Translations under genes and position numbers: made by a program | The notes under the pieces: model-generated | Told to the model about the DNA's origin: nothing | What the model saw: only the letters and a program-made list of their open reading frames with translations | Databases searched by the model: none | NCBI GenBank assembly: GCA_011316305.1 | Contig: SAUG01000063.1 | Location: 434,001 to 498,000, forward strand | Length of the DNA stretch: 64,000 nt | DNA from: Rusavskia elegans | Lineage: Eukaryota; Ascomycota; Lecanoromycetes; Teloschistales; Teloschistaceae | Reading direction: 5' to 3' | In this document: positions 31,480 through 43,078 of the stretch, piece by piece | Numbering within the stretch: the first letter of the stretch is position 1 | Layout of the letters: every line of letters starts with the position of its first letter

Positions 31480-31704
31480 ACATATCTTTACGAATATCGC
31501 ATATGGATTTCTGAGCGAAGTGGCCAGGCGTAGGCCGGACGGAGCCCAAAGAACAAGACGTCAACAAACAGCAGAGAGTCTTCAACCAGAGCTATCCTAA
31601 TCGTCGGCGCTCAGAAGGAGCACTTCGAAGACTTTCAGTGTTTTACAAATAGTTGCGATTGTGCTTACTGTGTGGCCCGCGACTGCCGCAGCCCCAATTC
31701 CAGA
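31480..31704. promoter_or_regulatory. Divergent promoter, unknown gene / CDC14
   Basis: The 225 bp between divergent start codons must carry both promoters. No motif is claimed. Confidence 0.5.
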
Positions 31705-33815
31705 ATGCCGCCGTTGACGGCAAGACCACCTGTCGTCGAGGAGCTTAAGAGCTGTGGCCACATCATCGAATACATCCAGAGTAAGTCATCGATTGGAGCC
31801 TGTGCCTCAAACTTCTATGACAACAAGATCAAACAGCTGCCTCTAAATCGCAAGGAATTATACTAACAAAGACTGCAGATCGAGTATACCTCGCTTCTTA
31901 CTCCCACCCTCCAGGCCCAGAAACAGAATTCCCCTACCTACCCACCGCAAACAAGACACCATCAAAGCGCTCTTCAAGGCCTCAAATTGGCGCCACACCC
32001 GTCCCGGTAGCGACAGGACCAAAAAAGCACCCTCCGGCGTACTTCACCGTGGATGACGAGCTGCTGTACAATCGCTTCCATGCTGATTTTGGTCCATTGC
32101 ACATCGGCCACCTGTACCGCTTTGCGGTTCAGTTGCATGACATGCTTGGGGATCCCAAGAATGAGGATCGAGGTGTGGTGTTTTGGAGTCGACCGGATGC
32201 GAGGAGTAGGGCGAATGCCGCCTGTTTACTTGCTTGCTATATGATAGTCATACAGTCATGGCCGCCACATCTTGCTCTTGCACCTCTCACCCAACAAGAA
32301 CTGCCGTTGATGCCTTTCCGTGACGCTGGCTACAGTCAAGCAGACTATGAGATCACTGTTCAGGATATTGTCTACGGTGTGTGGAAAGCAAAGGAAGAAA
32401 ACCTCTGTGGCTTTCAGAAGTTCAATCTCAACGAGTAAGTCTTGAATCATTTGGGAAAGGTAGTTGACCCTTACCGGATGATCAGGTATGAAAGATACGA
32501 GAGAGTAGACCAGGGCGACTTCAACTGGATCACTCCGAATTTTGTTGCGCTCGCATCCCCACAACATCAACCGACCGATGTGATACCAACATCTTCTCCT
32601 CTGTGGGCGACTCTTCCGAAGACGGTTGAAGAAGTCAAGCATTCTAAGATCCTACCGAAACCCTTCAGAAACGTCTTGGCTCACTTCAAGGACCCGACGA
32701 GGGAGACCAAGGTCGGTCTTGTCGTAAGACTGAATTCGGAGCTATACTCTCCTTCGTACTTCGAGGCTCTCGGTATCCAACATCTGGACATGATATTCGA
32801 TGACGGCACATGTCCGCCTTTGTCAATGGTCAGGAAATTCATTCGACTTGCCCATGAGATGATCACCATCAAGAAGAAGGCAATAGCAGTGCATTGCAAA
32901 GCCGGGTTAGGTCGCACTGGTTGTCTGATTGGCGCATATCTCATCTACCGCTATGGTTTTACGGGCAACGAAGTCATTGCTTTCATGCGTTTCATGCGAC
33001 CCGGCATGGTTGTAGGGCCTCAACAGCATTGGCTTCATCTGAATCAAGGAAAGTTCCGCGAATGGTGGTGGGAAGGATACTATATGCAGAAATTCGCTGC
33101 GGCAATACCGACGACACCAACAAAGACTCTTCGTCACCGCAATGATACGATTATCAACGCGCAAACCGCAACACCCCCCAATGGCAGCTCACAAGGAAAA
33201 CGTTCAGCACTTGGCGAACTGAGTCACAACGAAACCGCTCAAGCATCATACGCTGTTGACGAGAACCTTCCAGCTCCAACACCCGGCCAGCCAAGGAAGA
33301 CAAGCCATGTTCGTCACCACCCCTACTCTCGGGCACCATCGGCCGCCTACGGCGTCGAGAACACCCAAGACCAACCCGCAAATGGAGTGGTTGAGATGAA
33401 AGCCCACCGTCGCAGTCAAGACGAGGATGGGTTTGACAAGGAAGAATGGATTGTGAGCCGACGAACAAGCTCACGGTCTCCCCAGAGCAACGAGAAGAGA
33501 CGAGCCGTCAGCTACACTCACACCACAACGACGACGTTGTACGACATACCGTCAGATCAGCCGACGCCACCCATCGAAGACATCGAAAACTGGACCGTGG
33601 CCCCGCCTCCGTATGCTGATGAGGTCAAGCCACCTCGCCCGAAGACTCCTGGCAGCGTCAAAAGTGGCAGCGGCAGTGGAACCCTGGGTGTAGCCAAAGC
33701 CCGAGCCACGCCCTTGCGGCGGAGCGCAGAGAGCAGGGAGGTCAAGAACGCTGGCGTTCGGAAGACGAGCGCCAGAGTTGGTAGTGCGAACACGGCGAGT
33801 CGATCAAGATCATGA
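31705..33815 (+). CDS. CDC14: Tyrosine-protein phosphatase Cdc14
   Basis: Dual-specificity phosphatase that reverses CDK phosphorylation at mitotic exit/cytokinesis, found in nucleolus, spindle poles and septum in fungi. Three exons, 31705-31780, 31879-32434 and 32486-33815, give 653 aa. Intron 1 has a perfect TACTAAC branch site (31861-31867). The N-terminal Cdc14-specific domain includes YFTVDDELLYNRFHADFGPL and FWSRPDARSRANAACLLACY. The catalytic P-loop is VHCKAGLGRTG with Cys at about residue 348, followed by RYGFTGNEVIAFMRFMRPG and GPQQHWL, both diagnostic of Cdc14. The C-terminal 230 residues are a Ser/Pro/Arg-rich tail with several SP/TP sites, as in other fungal Cdc14 proteins, probably regulated by phosphorylation. 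The shape is complete. Confidence 0.95.
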
Positions 33816-34702
33816 TGATGAGGCTGTTCGTCTAGTCGTATCTGCTCTGTTGTCAAGGGATCTGTGGTTTCTATGAGAGCATGCTGGCGGTGCTTTTCTT
33901 GGCTCTGGATGGCTCTGACCGTTGGCTTAGGCGAGGCTCGTTGCATGATTGCTTCTACTGTTTTGTTTTGTTCTGTTCTACTCTCTTTGGCCGACGGCAT
34001 TTGCATGGCCGGGGGCGTTGAGGATGGACGGGGAAAGGGGCTATCTGATCATTTTCTTTCCCATCTTCGAAAGCAAAACTGAGCAAAACGCTGATGCTGA
34101 TGAGTATATGATGAGATTCACGAGCAAGCAATTGAATGAGAGCAGACTGTCGCTTTACCTCAATCTCCTTGAATTCTTCGATCCGTACTTCACAGAGTGC
34201 TATACGTATTTTGAAGAGGTTCTGTCATAGCCAGATTCTGAACGTTTGTTCGTACCACACATACATCAAGGATTTTTTCTACAGAAGACGTGCACGTGAT
34301 AATTCTCAAGATAGATCTCAACTCTCTGTTCAACTTGCGAATTCGCCCGTTTCAATCAGGACGATCGGTTGTCCACTCCCTCCACAAACCAAACCTATGC
34401 CTTCAAAAATAAAGCCCATCCATCTCTTCCGTGAAGAGAGGTACCTCATTACCTCAGGACTCGCCAAAAAGGAAAGAAGTAAACAGTAGTCATCCATCTC
34501 CATCTCGATCATCAATCGCTCCTTCCCAAAAGCTCGCTGGAAGCCAAGAAAGTTAAATAAATCAACCTTTCCCCCCTGAACACCTACCAACAAAGTCCCC
34601 TTGGCTTCGAGAACTAACAACCATCATCGCTTCCAAGACGGCTAATCAAAGATTTTCCGCACTCGTTCTTATCGTCCCATCTGGTTCTCCACGCGATACA
34701 CC
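33816..34702. other. Intergenic between convergent CDC14 and homeobox genes
   Basis: About 890 bp of 3'-3' spacer. Short frames exist on both strands but start at non-ATG codons or overlap. Nothing is supported. Confidence 0.5.
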
Positions 34703-36605
34703 TCACCGCCAATCACCACGACTCAACTTCAACAACCCCTCTACGCAATCTAAATCCTCTTCATCCCCATCTTCTCCCACGATGACATTCTCCCCACTCC
34801 CACTACCACTGCCACCGCGAGCCATGAACCCTCGGACCTCATTATCAGATTCATCCACCTCGTTCTCCTGCCCGCCATCGAGATCAATGACTCGAGTACC
34901 CATCTTGGCTCCACGGCGGGGATGACGGCCATTGCCACTGCTTTCACGGCTCAGAAGAACGTCGAGCGAGGAGGAGAGGGATGGGAGGTGTTGGTTCTCT
35001 GTTAGGATTTTGGCGCGGGAGGTCTGACTGGCGTTGGGTTGACGGTGTTGGGCACGGCGAGGGGTTACGGAGATTTGGGTTCCGGGGGCCCAGTTCTCTT
35101 TGTCGGATTCGTTGCCGTCTAGAAGGTCGGTGTCGGTGGACTTCTTGTACTTAAGGGGTTTGTCGTTGCTGTCGGCGGGAATCGGCCTCCCAGGCTTGTC
35201 AGGGTTTGATGTTCCCGGTAAAGAGGTGGGATTTTGAAGTCTGGCGACTGACGATGATGCACGGGAAAGCTTAGGCTTCGATGTCTTGATTGAGGAGTCT
35301 GCTTTTAAACGCTTCCCCGAGTCAGGCTTGCTGACCGTAGCATTACGTTTGTGGGGATTGGTAGGTCTGGTACCCGCCGAGAGGGATCCTTTGCTGCACG
35401 AGCGGATAAGGCCAATCGCTCCCACGGCAGAGCCGCTCTGTTCTCGCTCCGCTTGCTTAGTCAACTCGTCGCGGGCGTTGGAGTCGCAATAGAACTCCCA
35501 GGTTCGAGAGTCCCTCGAACGACCGATGGACGCGGCGGTACGGGGCACAGGGAACGTTGGTGTTACTATCGCAGACTGACTGCGTTGTAGAGGGCCAGAA
35601 GCACGGGGCTGACGGCTGAAAAGCGAGTCCCGTGGCCGAGGTGGCGACGGGGTTGGTGAATTGCCAGTCATTATCCGAACGGAACCATCCAGAGATGTAG
35701 CAAGTCGAGGTTGAGCTTTTCGTCGCGTGGTGGGGGCGGGAAGGCTTGGTGCTACTGGTTGAGTGTCCGCTTGAGATTCGTCATACAGTGTGAAGCTGGT
35801 ATCCCGAGTCTTCTTCGACGCTTTAAGCGGTTTCGAGATCAGAGGGATGGGGTCATCAGAGGCGGACGTCGACCTTGACAAGGCCGGAAGCTCATCAGTT
35901 CCACCACTGTTAGAATGTGTTACTGAAGTATTGGAAATCGCCACTGTAATGTCGCAAGTCGAGGAAGGGGTGTCGTTGGGGCCATCGTTCGTGCATGATG
36001 CCGTAGAATATCCAACCTGTACTGATTGCTGGACAGGTGCAGTCTCCGAAATGACTTGACTGGTTTCAGGCGTTGATTCTTGACTCAATGTCACATCCTG
36101 ACTGCTTCCCTCCAAGGAGAAGCTCGAGGGTTGTGGCTTTTGCGTAGGGACGTCATCCAAGGTCAATGGGCGCGACCGGCGCCGCGACACCTGTCTTCGA
36201 TTCTGGAACCAGATCTGACACGACAAGTCAGCGAGGATCGATACACGTGTGCCAGGTAAGAGGGTTTCGGTTGGGTGGCCTTGGGTGTCGGGTGCACGAA
36301 CTGATAGTTCTTTCTCTCCCAGCGAGACTTTGCTCAGCAGGGCGGTTCTCTCTGCCTTATCTGGCTTGGGGTTCTTTTGATAGGCAGCCTCGAGTATTAC
36401 CTGATCTTCTGGGCTGTACAAGAATCAATGACAGGACTCCAAGTGGTTGGGGGGTAACATGCCTAGTACGTCGACGCTTTGCTCGGGCATGAGCCTGGCT
36501 GCTTGATGGTGGAGGTGATTTGGCACCCATGGCAAGCGCTTGATCAACAATAAAAGAAAAGGTATCTCGCGGAAAAGCAGTCGAGGAGCTGTGTGAATGC
36601 TCCAT
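34703..36605 (-). CDS. Homeodomain transcription factor (Yox1-like)
   Basis: Nuclear DNA-binding regulator. Three exons on the minus strand, 36605-36463, 36413-36302 and 36214-34703, give 588 aa. Splicing assembles a homeodomain at about residues 43-102: AKRRRTSPEDQVILEAAYQ, then NPKPDKAERTALLSKVSLGE, then KELSIWFQNRRQVSRRR with the helix-3 core WFQNRR. Intron 1 (36414-36462, 49 bp) begins GCATGT, so it is a likely GC-AG intron: only this boundary gives KRRRTSPEDQ in frame, and the nearby GT alternatives shift the frame. Intron 2 (36215-36301) is 87 bp, stop-free and a multiple of three. The long C-terminus is disordered with a late acidic stretch. It resembles fungal Yox1/Phx1-type factors, but targets are unknown. 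Confidence 0.87.
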
Positions 36606-37789
36606 GTTTAGAGACTGTGGTGACTGGGCGATGGGTGGATATATAAGCCTATCTGCAGCTTCATGGAGCACAGACGCCTGATAATCACACCATCATTGAT
36701 ATTGATACATGAAGTAGCGATGCTGTAGCCCATTCAACATATGAGATATTGCTGTAGGTGAAGGAGAGGAAGGTGGATTGCAGTCGCGTCGGACGCGAAC
36801 TGATAGAGTAGTTAGTGGCTGCTCATCATGAGGCTTGACTCGGCCTTTCGCTACGGCCCGCTGTTTGCGACATTTCCCTAGCAACCGGACCAGTCAACAA
36901 CCCCCTGAACGACTAAAAAATTGACGGTCTTCCATCATGCTCTATCCACGGAGGTAGAATAGACTAGAAATCCTGGACATGGGGACGACCCGGATGATGT
37001 TGTGTCTCTTTCCGGGTATCACGGCAAGTCTTTTCGGCTGCTCGCCCTTCCCTGGAGGCATCCTAAAGATATAGGTTGTGTTGGTCGTCCGATTTTGCTG
37101 CGAGAAGTTCACCAGTCGCCCTTGCTCTCCTCGACGTATTTTCATCTGTGTTCTGTGGTTCGTATAACTGAAGATATCAAATCTTCCATCTCAAAGCAGG
37201 ACCTGAACAGGTGCTCTGACGATCCAATCCCTCCGCGACCATTTGCACTCGATTCATGTTGTAGTACTCCCGTAGGAGTAATGTCCTGGAGGAAGGTAGT
37301 TCAATCACCGTTTCCAAGACATCAATTACAGTCTTCGAAGTCGATCTTCAAGGCATCAGTGTTCGCGAATCCAGTCTGATCGAGTCTGAGATGAAAACTT
37401 CGATATGTGGGGAGTGTATACTGCGGTCCAGCCTCGTTGAAACATGAACTTTCAGAATAGTCGACTTTCATATTATTATCGAGTGGGTGTGTTATCGACT
37501 AGGTACGGATACTCCGTATCATATTTCATCCGATCAAGGGTTACTTATGAGTGTGCGGAGGCGTTGCCAAGGCCTCGGCATTTAATCGGCATGTCGGAAT
37601 GTCAGATACCGACTTCTCACCCGGTTCGACTATACTTGAACATTACTTTGTCGAGTAAAACCAATGGAGAAGTCATGGCGTATCTTATCCAGCAACAGAC
37701 CATGCTATATAAGTCTTCGGAGAATCAGCCACTTCAAACTCATTTATAGCGCTGCACCTCTTCCCGTCTTACCATCACGCCGTAACATC
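36606..37789. other. Divergent intergenic region, homeobox / OXNAD1-like
   Basis: About 1.2 kb containing the promoters of two divergent genes. Long regulatory regions are common upstream of homeobox genes. I see no supported gene or repeat. Confidence 0.5.
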
Positions 37790-38817
37790 ATGACTGAACC
37801 TTCATCGACCCATGAAGAGCGAACAGCTGCCGCCCAACGCGAAGCCGATCTTCATCAGGTCAGGATCACAAAGATCGAACAAGCTAATGAGTCAGTACGC
37901 CTTTTACGACTAGCGATACCGTTGTCTAAGAGAGTAAAGGCAAGGCTGTCCCCTATCAATCCTTCTTTCATCTGAATCTCCTTGCTAATCTACTGTCACC
38001 TGCAGTATAGTTCCTACCAGGCCAATGGCTAGACGTACATCTCCCCGGCATCAGACAAGCCGGTGGCTTCACCATTACCTCTACACCGAAGAATGCCCAA
38101 CCTATCACAGACAATCCCGGGTACCTCGAATTGGCAATACAGAAGTCGACGAACAATCCTCCCGCTGCATGGTTATGGAGGCCTGAAGAAGAAATACGGG
38201 ATTCTGATGTACACGTGAGGGTAGGCGGGAACTTCGTATGGCCGCCGCCCGGTATCGATCCTGCCAGCATCAAGACGATAGCTTTGGTCGCGGGAGGTGT
38301 AGGAATAAAGTGAGCCCTGAATGCCAATCTAGAAAAGATCGGCGTATAGTTGTCTCACAAGCTCTTTAGTCCACTGATGTCAATCCTGACGCACCTGCGC
38401 CAAAATTCCCAAGAACCTGAGCAGACGATCTCTTTCATCTATGGAACCCGTGCTCCACAATCACAAGACCTTTCGAAGATCCTTTTCCTCGATCGCCTGC
38501 GTGATTGCAGTTTGATGGGTCATCAAGTAAGACCGTTCGTCAAGCTTTACCTGACGCAATGCTCCGAGGAAGAAGCGGCCGACATGAGAAATAGGTATTC
38601 CAGACCCCAGGAGGAAGTGATCAATATTCACAGTACTTTTGCTGGAAGAATCGACCGAGAAGCTCTTCACAGCGCTATTGACCATGGAGATGAGGAGTGG
38701 AGGAAGCAAACGGTTGTATACATCTGCGGGCCGCAGAGAATGACGGATGAATTCGAAAGAATATATCTAGATATGGGAATGGAACAGGGGAGGGTACTGA
38801 CCGAAAAATGGTGGTAA
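37790..38817 (+). CDS. OXNAD1-like NAD(P)H/flavin oxidoreductase
   Basis: Ferredoxin-NADP reductase-fold protein, probably FAD-bound; the acceptor is unknown and animal OXNAD1 is predicted mitochondrial. Three exons are inferred: 37790-37933, 38011-38309 and 38370-38817 (296 aa). The FAD-binding barrel includes FLPGQWLDVHLPG and GGFTITSTPKNAQ. The NAD-binding domain includes ALVAGGVGINPLMSILTHLR, then ISFIYGTRAP and VVYICGPQRMTDEFE. Intron 1 is ambiguous: a GT donor at 37934 gives SKR-FLPGQW, while a GC donor at 37940 gives SKRVK-FLPGQW, and both keep the frame to the TATAG acceptor at 38010. The second intron (38310-38369) splits the Asn of GGVGIN and is canonical. The product ends EKWW. Confidence 0.83.
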
Positions 38818-38922
38818 ACGCACAATCAACACGAGCCACGACAGAGTTGAGATCCAGATGTGGCTTTCCGTATCTAGTGGGGGCTCTATAGTTCATTCGG
38901 CTCCCCTATCTTCCTAATCTAT

Positions 38923-40671
38923 TTATCCTGCTCCTCCTCCAGGAACTGTTCCCCTCTTTCTCTCCTCTTCACCATACTCCCAAACGCACCTCTCACAAAC
39001 GCAAGTTCCTCCCAACGCCCCGGCCGCCCATTCTCTCCTTTCCTTAACTCCCAATTCAACATCGCAATAATGATTCAACAACTCCTCTCCTTTCTTTATT
39101 CCCCCTTCTTTCCTGCCTTCACCTACACCGCCCCACTGCACAACATCTTCTCCACCCCTCGCCTCGAATTGGATATCCCCGCTCCACTCCCACTTCACAT
39201 TCGGCGCACAGCTATGATTTGCAAGACACCACATCGGATGCACAGCACACACTTCCGGGATTCCCGTCCGTGGATCCATGCGCGCGGACGCCACGCCCCT
39301 GAATTTAGCGAAGAGAGTCGAGATAATCCAGGTATCAGTCGTGGCGAGGGAAGCAAAGATGTCGATATCCATTCTCATAAGCAAGTGCAGAGGGGCGAGG
39401 ATATTATCTTCAAATGTAAAAGGCAATTGCCGTACATCTTGTTGCTCCGGTGGCTGCAACGGGGTGAAATCGCCCCACAGATATTTAATTTCGGTAAGGT
39501 CTAGGGGATGGATGTTCTGGGTTTCCGCCAGTGCGAAGGCGCGGCCGAGGAGGAGGAGGTATAGTGCGTTAGTTGCTGCTAATGGGGAGGGGTCCTTGGC
39601 GATGGCTTCGAGATCGGCTTTGCCGCAGACGGCCGGGTGGTAGAGGGATGTTGCGAGGGAGTAGCAGGTCGAGGAGCAGAAGATTATATCTTCGCAGTCT
39701 GGGCAGGTGGGTAGAGGTGATTCGAGAGCTGAGATGGGTGGCAAAGGGGCAGAGCAGGCGTCGCAGAGGGGATCGTGGAGACGGTTGTTTGCGGTCAGGA
39801 GACTTCTTTCTTGGAAGATGATTTCGTGTGGAGCGATATCTTCTTTTGCGAAGACGCCAAGTTGTTGGATCGTTGCTGATGGCTTGGGTGAAGGTCTTGA
39901 AAAGGTGCCGCTCTTCAGGATTGGGAGGGATACCGCTCGGACTTCGCATTTGGGAGCAACCTTCTTCATCTCTCGGTCAAGAAAGTTGAGGCTCTCCTCG
40001 CTGAATCGATCGGGTTCGTGGTGGTTCCAGGGGTAGAGCTCTCGTCTTGCATGGCCTTGGTTCGGCAACTCTTCTCGTGGATCATAATCCCATTGCGTCC
40101 AATCAGGGTCCTTTTCCAACAGCATCTTATTGTATGTCTGAACGGCTTTACGACGGAGATCTAAAAATATTGAATTTCCAGTATTTAATTGAAGGCCTCG
40201 CTCTGCGAAGTCGTAGGCACTTTTGAGACAGCCACATTGGCAAAGATAGTCAGACAAAAATGCAAAACACTTCAGCCGTAGCTGTTGGACGATATCATTA
40301 ATGACAGGATCGCTCCCCTCGTCCGAGGAAGTTTCTGCTTCGCCGCCATTACAAGACTCTTGATTCACATGTTTGATTGTCTCATCTCGAAACGTCCTCA
40401 CCCACAGTTTGTCCAGAAGATCCTCATGAGCTACGTCCTGATAATAAGCCTCGAGGGTCTGCTCATGATATTCAGATGAGTCGTCTGAGATTTCATCCGT
40501 GAGTAACAACGCTCGATATGCGTCTCCGGCGGCCAAGTCGGGATAGCCGAGCTTGTCGTGGCATATTGCTCTCAAGATATACGTGATACAGCTATAGGGT
40601 CTTTCGAAGAGATGCTGGGTTAGATTGTGTCTTTCTTGTAGAAGAACATACTGAGGATCTGGGATAGCCAT
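38923..40671 (-). CDS. SET domain protein with MYND-like zinc cluster (SMYD-like)
   Basis: Putative lysine methyltransferase. A single exon of 582 aa starts at ATG 40671. The first 200 residues form helical, TPR-like pairs (SYCITYILRAICHDKLGYPD-like element, then KCFAFLSDYLCQCGCLKSAY). The SET domain begins near residue 270 (GVFAKEDIAPHEIIFQERSL). Inside it is a Cys-rich cluster (CDACSAP, CPDCEDIIFCSSTC, HPAVC) of MYND-like spacing, as in SMYD proteins. The SET core is HPMWCLANHSCAPNVKWEW with the NHSC motif ending at Cys488, then KKGEELLNHYCDVELGVKER. The post-SET-like CVCERC is at 557-562. Histone and non-histone targets are both possible. It is divergent from the aminotransferase gene. Confidence 0.87.
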   Translation of the reverse strand: MAIPDPQYVLLQERHNLTQHLFERPYSCITYILRAICHDKLGYPDLAAGDAYRALLLTDEISDDSSEYHEQTLEAYYQDVAHEDLLDKLWVRTFRDETIKHVNQESCNGGEAETSSDEGSDPVINDIVQQLRLKCFAFLSDYLCQCGCLKSAYDFAERGLQLNTGNSIFLDLRRKAVQTYNKMLLEKDPDWTQWDYDPREELPNQGHARRELYPWNHHEPDRFSEESLNFLDREMKKVAPKCEVRAVSLPILKSGTFSRPSPKPSATIQQLGVFAKEDIAPHEIIFQERSLLTANNRLHDPLCDACSAPLPPISALESPLPTCPDCEDIIFCSSTCYSLATSLYHPAVCGKADLEAIAKDPSPLAATNALYLLLLGRAFALAETQNIHPLDLTEIKYLWGDFTPLQPPEQQDVRQLPFTFEDNILAPLHLLMRMDIDIFASLATTDTWIISTLFAKFRGVASARMDPRTGIPEVCAVHPMWCLANHSCAPNVKWEWSGDIQFEARGGEDVVQWGGVGEGRKEGGIKKGEELLNHYCDVELGVKERREWAAGALGGTCVCERCVWEYGEEERKRGTVPGGGAG

Positions 40672-40913
40672 GCTGATACTTCGCTCTTTCAGTCACGGCG
40701 ACCTCAGGGGTCTGTGAATATGGCTAGACGTAGGGTTTCAACCCTCATGTTGGAACTACCCCTTTTATCTCTCACTACCTTGCTTACGTCATCGAGATTC
40801 GATGGATGACTCCAAATCACTTCTCTCCCTTCGTATTTTATTCTTCCTAATTCGCGGTAGGAGTCCCTTGCGTATCTGATTGTGTACCGTTCGAAAACTT
40901 GTCTCCTACAACC
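40672..40913. promoter_or_regulatory. Divergent promoter, SET protein / aminotransferase
   Basis: The 242 bp between divergent start codons must hold both leaders. No specific motif is claimed. Confidence 0.5.
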
Positions 40914-42903
40914 ATGTCCGAGCAGACGCTCTCAAAAAGGAGCCAGCAAAATCTACCAGCTGGTGCATCCTTCGAAAAACTCATTCAAGTAACGAGCCCT
41001 TCTTGTTGTTCATATCGAGTAAAGTTAGAGAGTGAAATGGTTTGACATAGGTCAGGTCTTGACGTATAGTTACGGTGATAACAATCCAGAAGGAATGTTA
41101 GTCTATTAGTGCTTGAAAGACAATCTTCGTTAGCTGAATTCCATTTCAGTGTTTCCCTCGGAGTTGCTGAGAATGGTTTAATGCATGAAGAGCTGGCTGC
41201 CTACTTCAACAAGGTAGGTCAATCTTTTTCATATTGTTGAGCTTAGCAATCTCATCATGTCCTTCTATATTTTTAAGAATCAGCAGATCGAAATTCGTGA
41301 TCTGGCATCCTCTCCTTGGCTCTGTCTTCTATCGCTTCGTTCAGGGGATCAGAGCATTCGATGAGTTACCTGACGCATAATTGTTATTTCCTGCAAAGGC
41401 AAGAGATCTCAAGACGACAGAAACCCCGTTCATGTCTAGATCAACCGCTGCAGGACCTACAATTGGAGTACTAACACGCATAGCTTGACTTCAAATCCAG
41501 CTTCCTGACATACGGAGATGGCCCATTCGGCTCCCGCGCCCTTCGATCTGCCCTCAGCAGCTTTTTCAACGACTACTTCAACCCTGTCCAGAAGGTGCTC
41601 CCCGAACAGCTTCTCGTAGCAGGTGGTGTGACCTCCATTATCGACTTGGCAACAGTTGGAGTGGCCGACGAAGGCGATGGAATTCTCATCGGACGTCCAC
41701 TCTACACCAGTTTCAATAACGATGTCAGCGCCAGAGCAGGGGCAAAGATGCTTCCTGTCAGCGCCGAAGGCAAAGATCCTATGAGCGAGGAGATGGTGGG
41801 ACAGTATGAGAAAGAGTTACAGAAACAGGAGAGACAAGGTACAAAGATCAGAGCTATCATTCTTTCCAGGTAGGTTTGTGGAGACCCAAATTTGAATTTG
41901 ATAGAGTTGAAATAAGCTAATCCGGAATTGTAGTCCACATAATCCTCTTGGGAAGTGCTATGTGCGTCTTCTCCGACACAACTATTCTGGATACTTTACT
42001 GACGAAGAAGCGGAAATAGTCAGTAGACGTTCTCAAAGCATACATGCGCTTCTGCCAATCTCACAAAATCCACTTGATCTCTGATGAAGTCTACGCAATG
42101 TCCATCTACAAAACCGCCTCCAACGCCTCCGCCGTCCCCTTCACCTCAGCCCTCGCAATCGACACCACCAACCTCATCGACCCAAACCTCGTGCACATCC
42201 TGTACGTCCCCCTCCTCCATCCTCTCCCTACTCCTTCCAATCACTCCCCCAACAAACCATCTCCTCCAAACCTAACCGCCCCACCAGCTACGGCATGTCC
42301 AAAGACTTCAGCAGCAACGGTCTCCGCAGCGGCGTCCTCCTCTCCCAACACAACTTCCCCCTCCTCTCCTCCCTAAAATCCATCGCCCTCTTCTCCTGGC
42401 CCGTCTCCACAACCGAAAACTACTGGACCACCCTCCTCAACGACCGCCCGTTCCTCAACTACTATTTCACTGAAAATAGTACCCGTCTAGCCGCCAGCTA
42501 CGCACGCATGACGTCGTGGTTCACGGCCCACGGCATCAAATGGGTCGAGGGTTCGAACGCGGGGTTTTTCCTCTGGGCGGATTTCAGGGGGTTGTTGGGT
42601 GCGGATATTGGTGTTGTGGATGAAGAAGAGGCGCAGATGGTGGAGGCGGTGGCGGTGAATGAGAAGCCGGCGCAGGGGCAGGTGTATAAAACCAGTAAGA
42701 GGGCGAAGGAGAGGGATGAGTGGTTTTTTGGGAAGTTGATGGAGGCGAAGGTTTTTATTGCGACGGGGGATGCGTTTTTTGCCGAGGAGCATGGGTGGTA
42801 TCGGGTTACGTTTTCGGTGCCGGAGAGTATATTGAAGGTAGGGTTGGAGAGGTTGGAAAGGGTGTTGGAGGAGGTGAAGAAGGAGAGTGGTGGCGCGAGA
42901 TAG
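40914..42903 (+). CDS. PLP-dependent aminotransferase, class I/II (ACC synthase-like)
   Basis: Pyridoxal-phosphate enzyme related to 1-aminocyclopropane-1-carboxylate synthases and alanine/aspartate aminotransferases; the substrate is not predictable. Seven exons: 40914-40988, 41056-41096, 41150-41213, 41484-41869, 41934-41961 (28 nt), 42020-42201 and 42288-42903, giving 463 aa. All junctions keep frame. Intron 3 (41214-41483, 270 bp) is the longest in the window and has an ACTAAC branch site. Family motifs appear in order: IVSLGVAENGLMHEEL, then LTYGDGPFGSRALRSAL, then SSPHNPLGKCYS, LISDEVYAMS, and YGMSKDFSSNGLRSG with the PLP lysine at about residue 264. The C-terminal half has an acidic insertion (GVVDEEEAQMVEAVA). 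Nothing nearby suggests a biosynthetic cluster. Confidence 0.9.
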
Positions 42904-43078
42904 GCAGCATTGATGTGTCGATCTAATTTATTTTATAATCTGGTGCCAGGCAGATGGCATTCTCCGGTGAATTATCGACATTGCGTGCTACTATATATCA
43001 TCAGGGTGTCTATCTCAGGCCGTTGGATTGGCCTGTTCAGCCGTGAAATTTTCGTAAAGAGCCTGTGTTGCGGCCCCT

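Noticed and set aside
40914..42903. Biosynthetic gene cluster around the ACC-synthase-like aminotransferase
   Set aside because: Neighbours are a SET protein, an OXNAD1-like reductase and a WD40 protein; no backbone synthase, transporter or cluster regulator is present.
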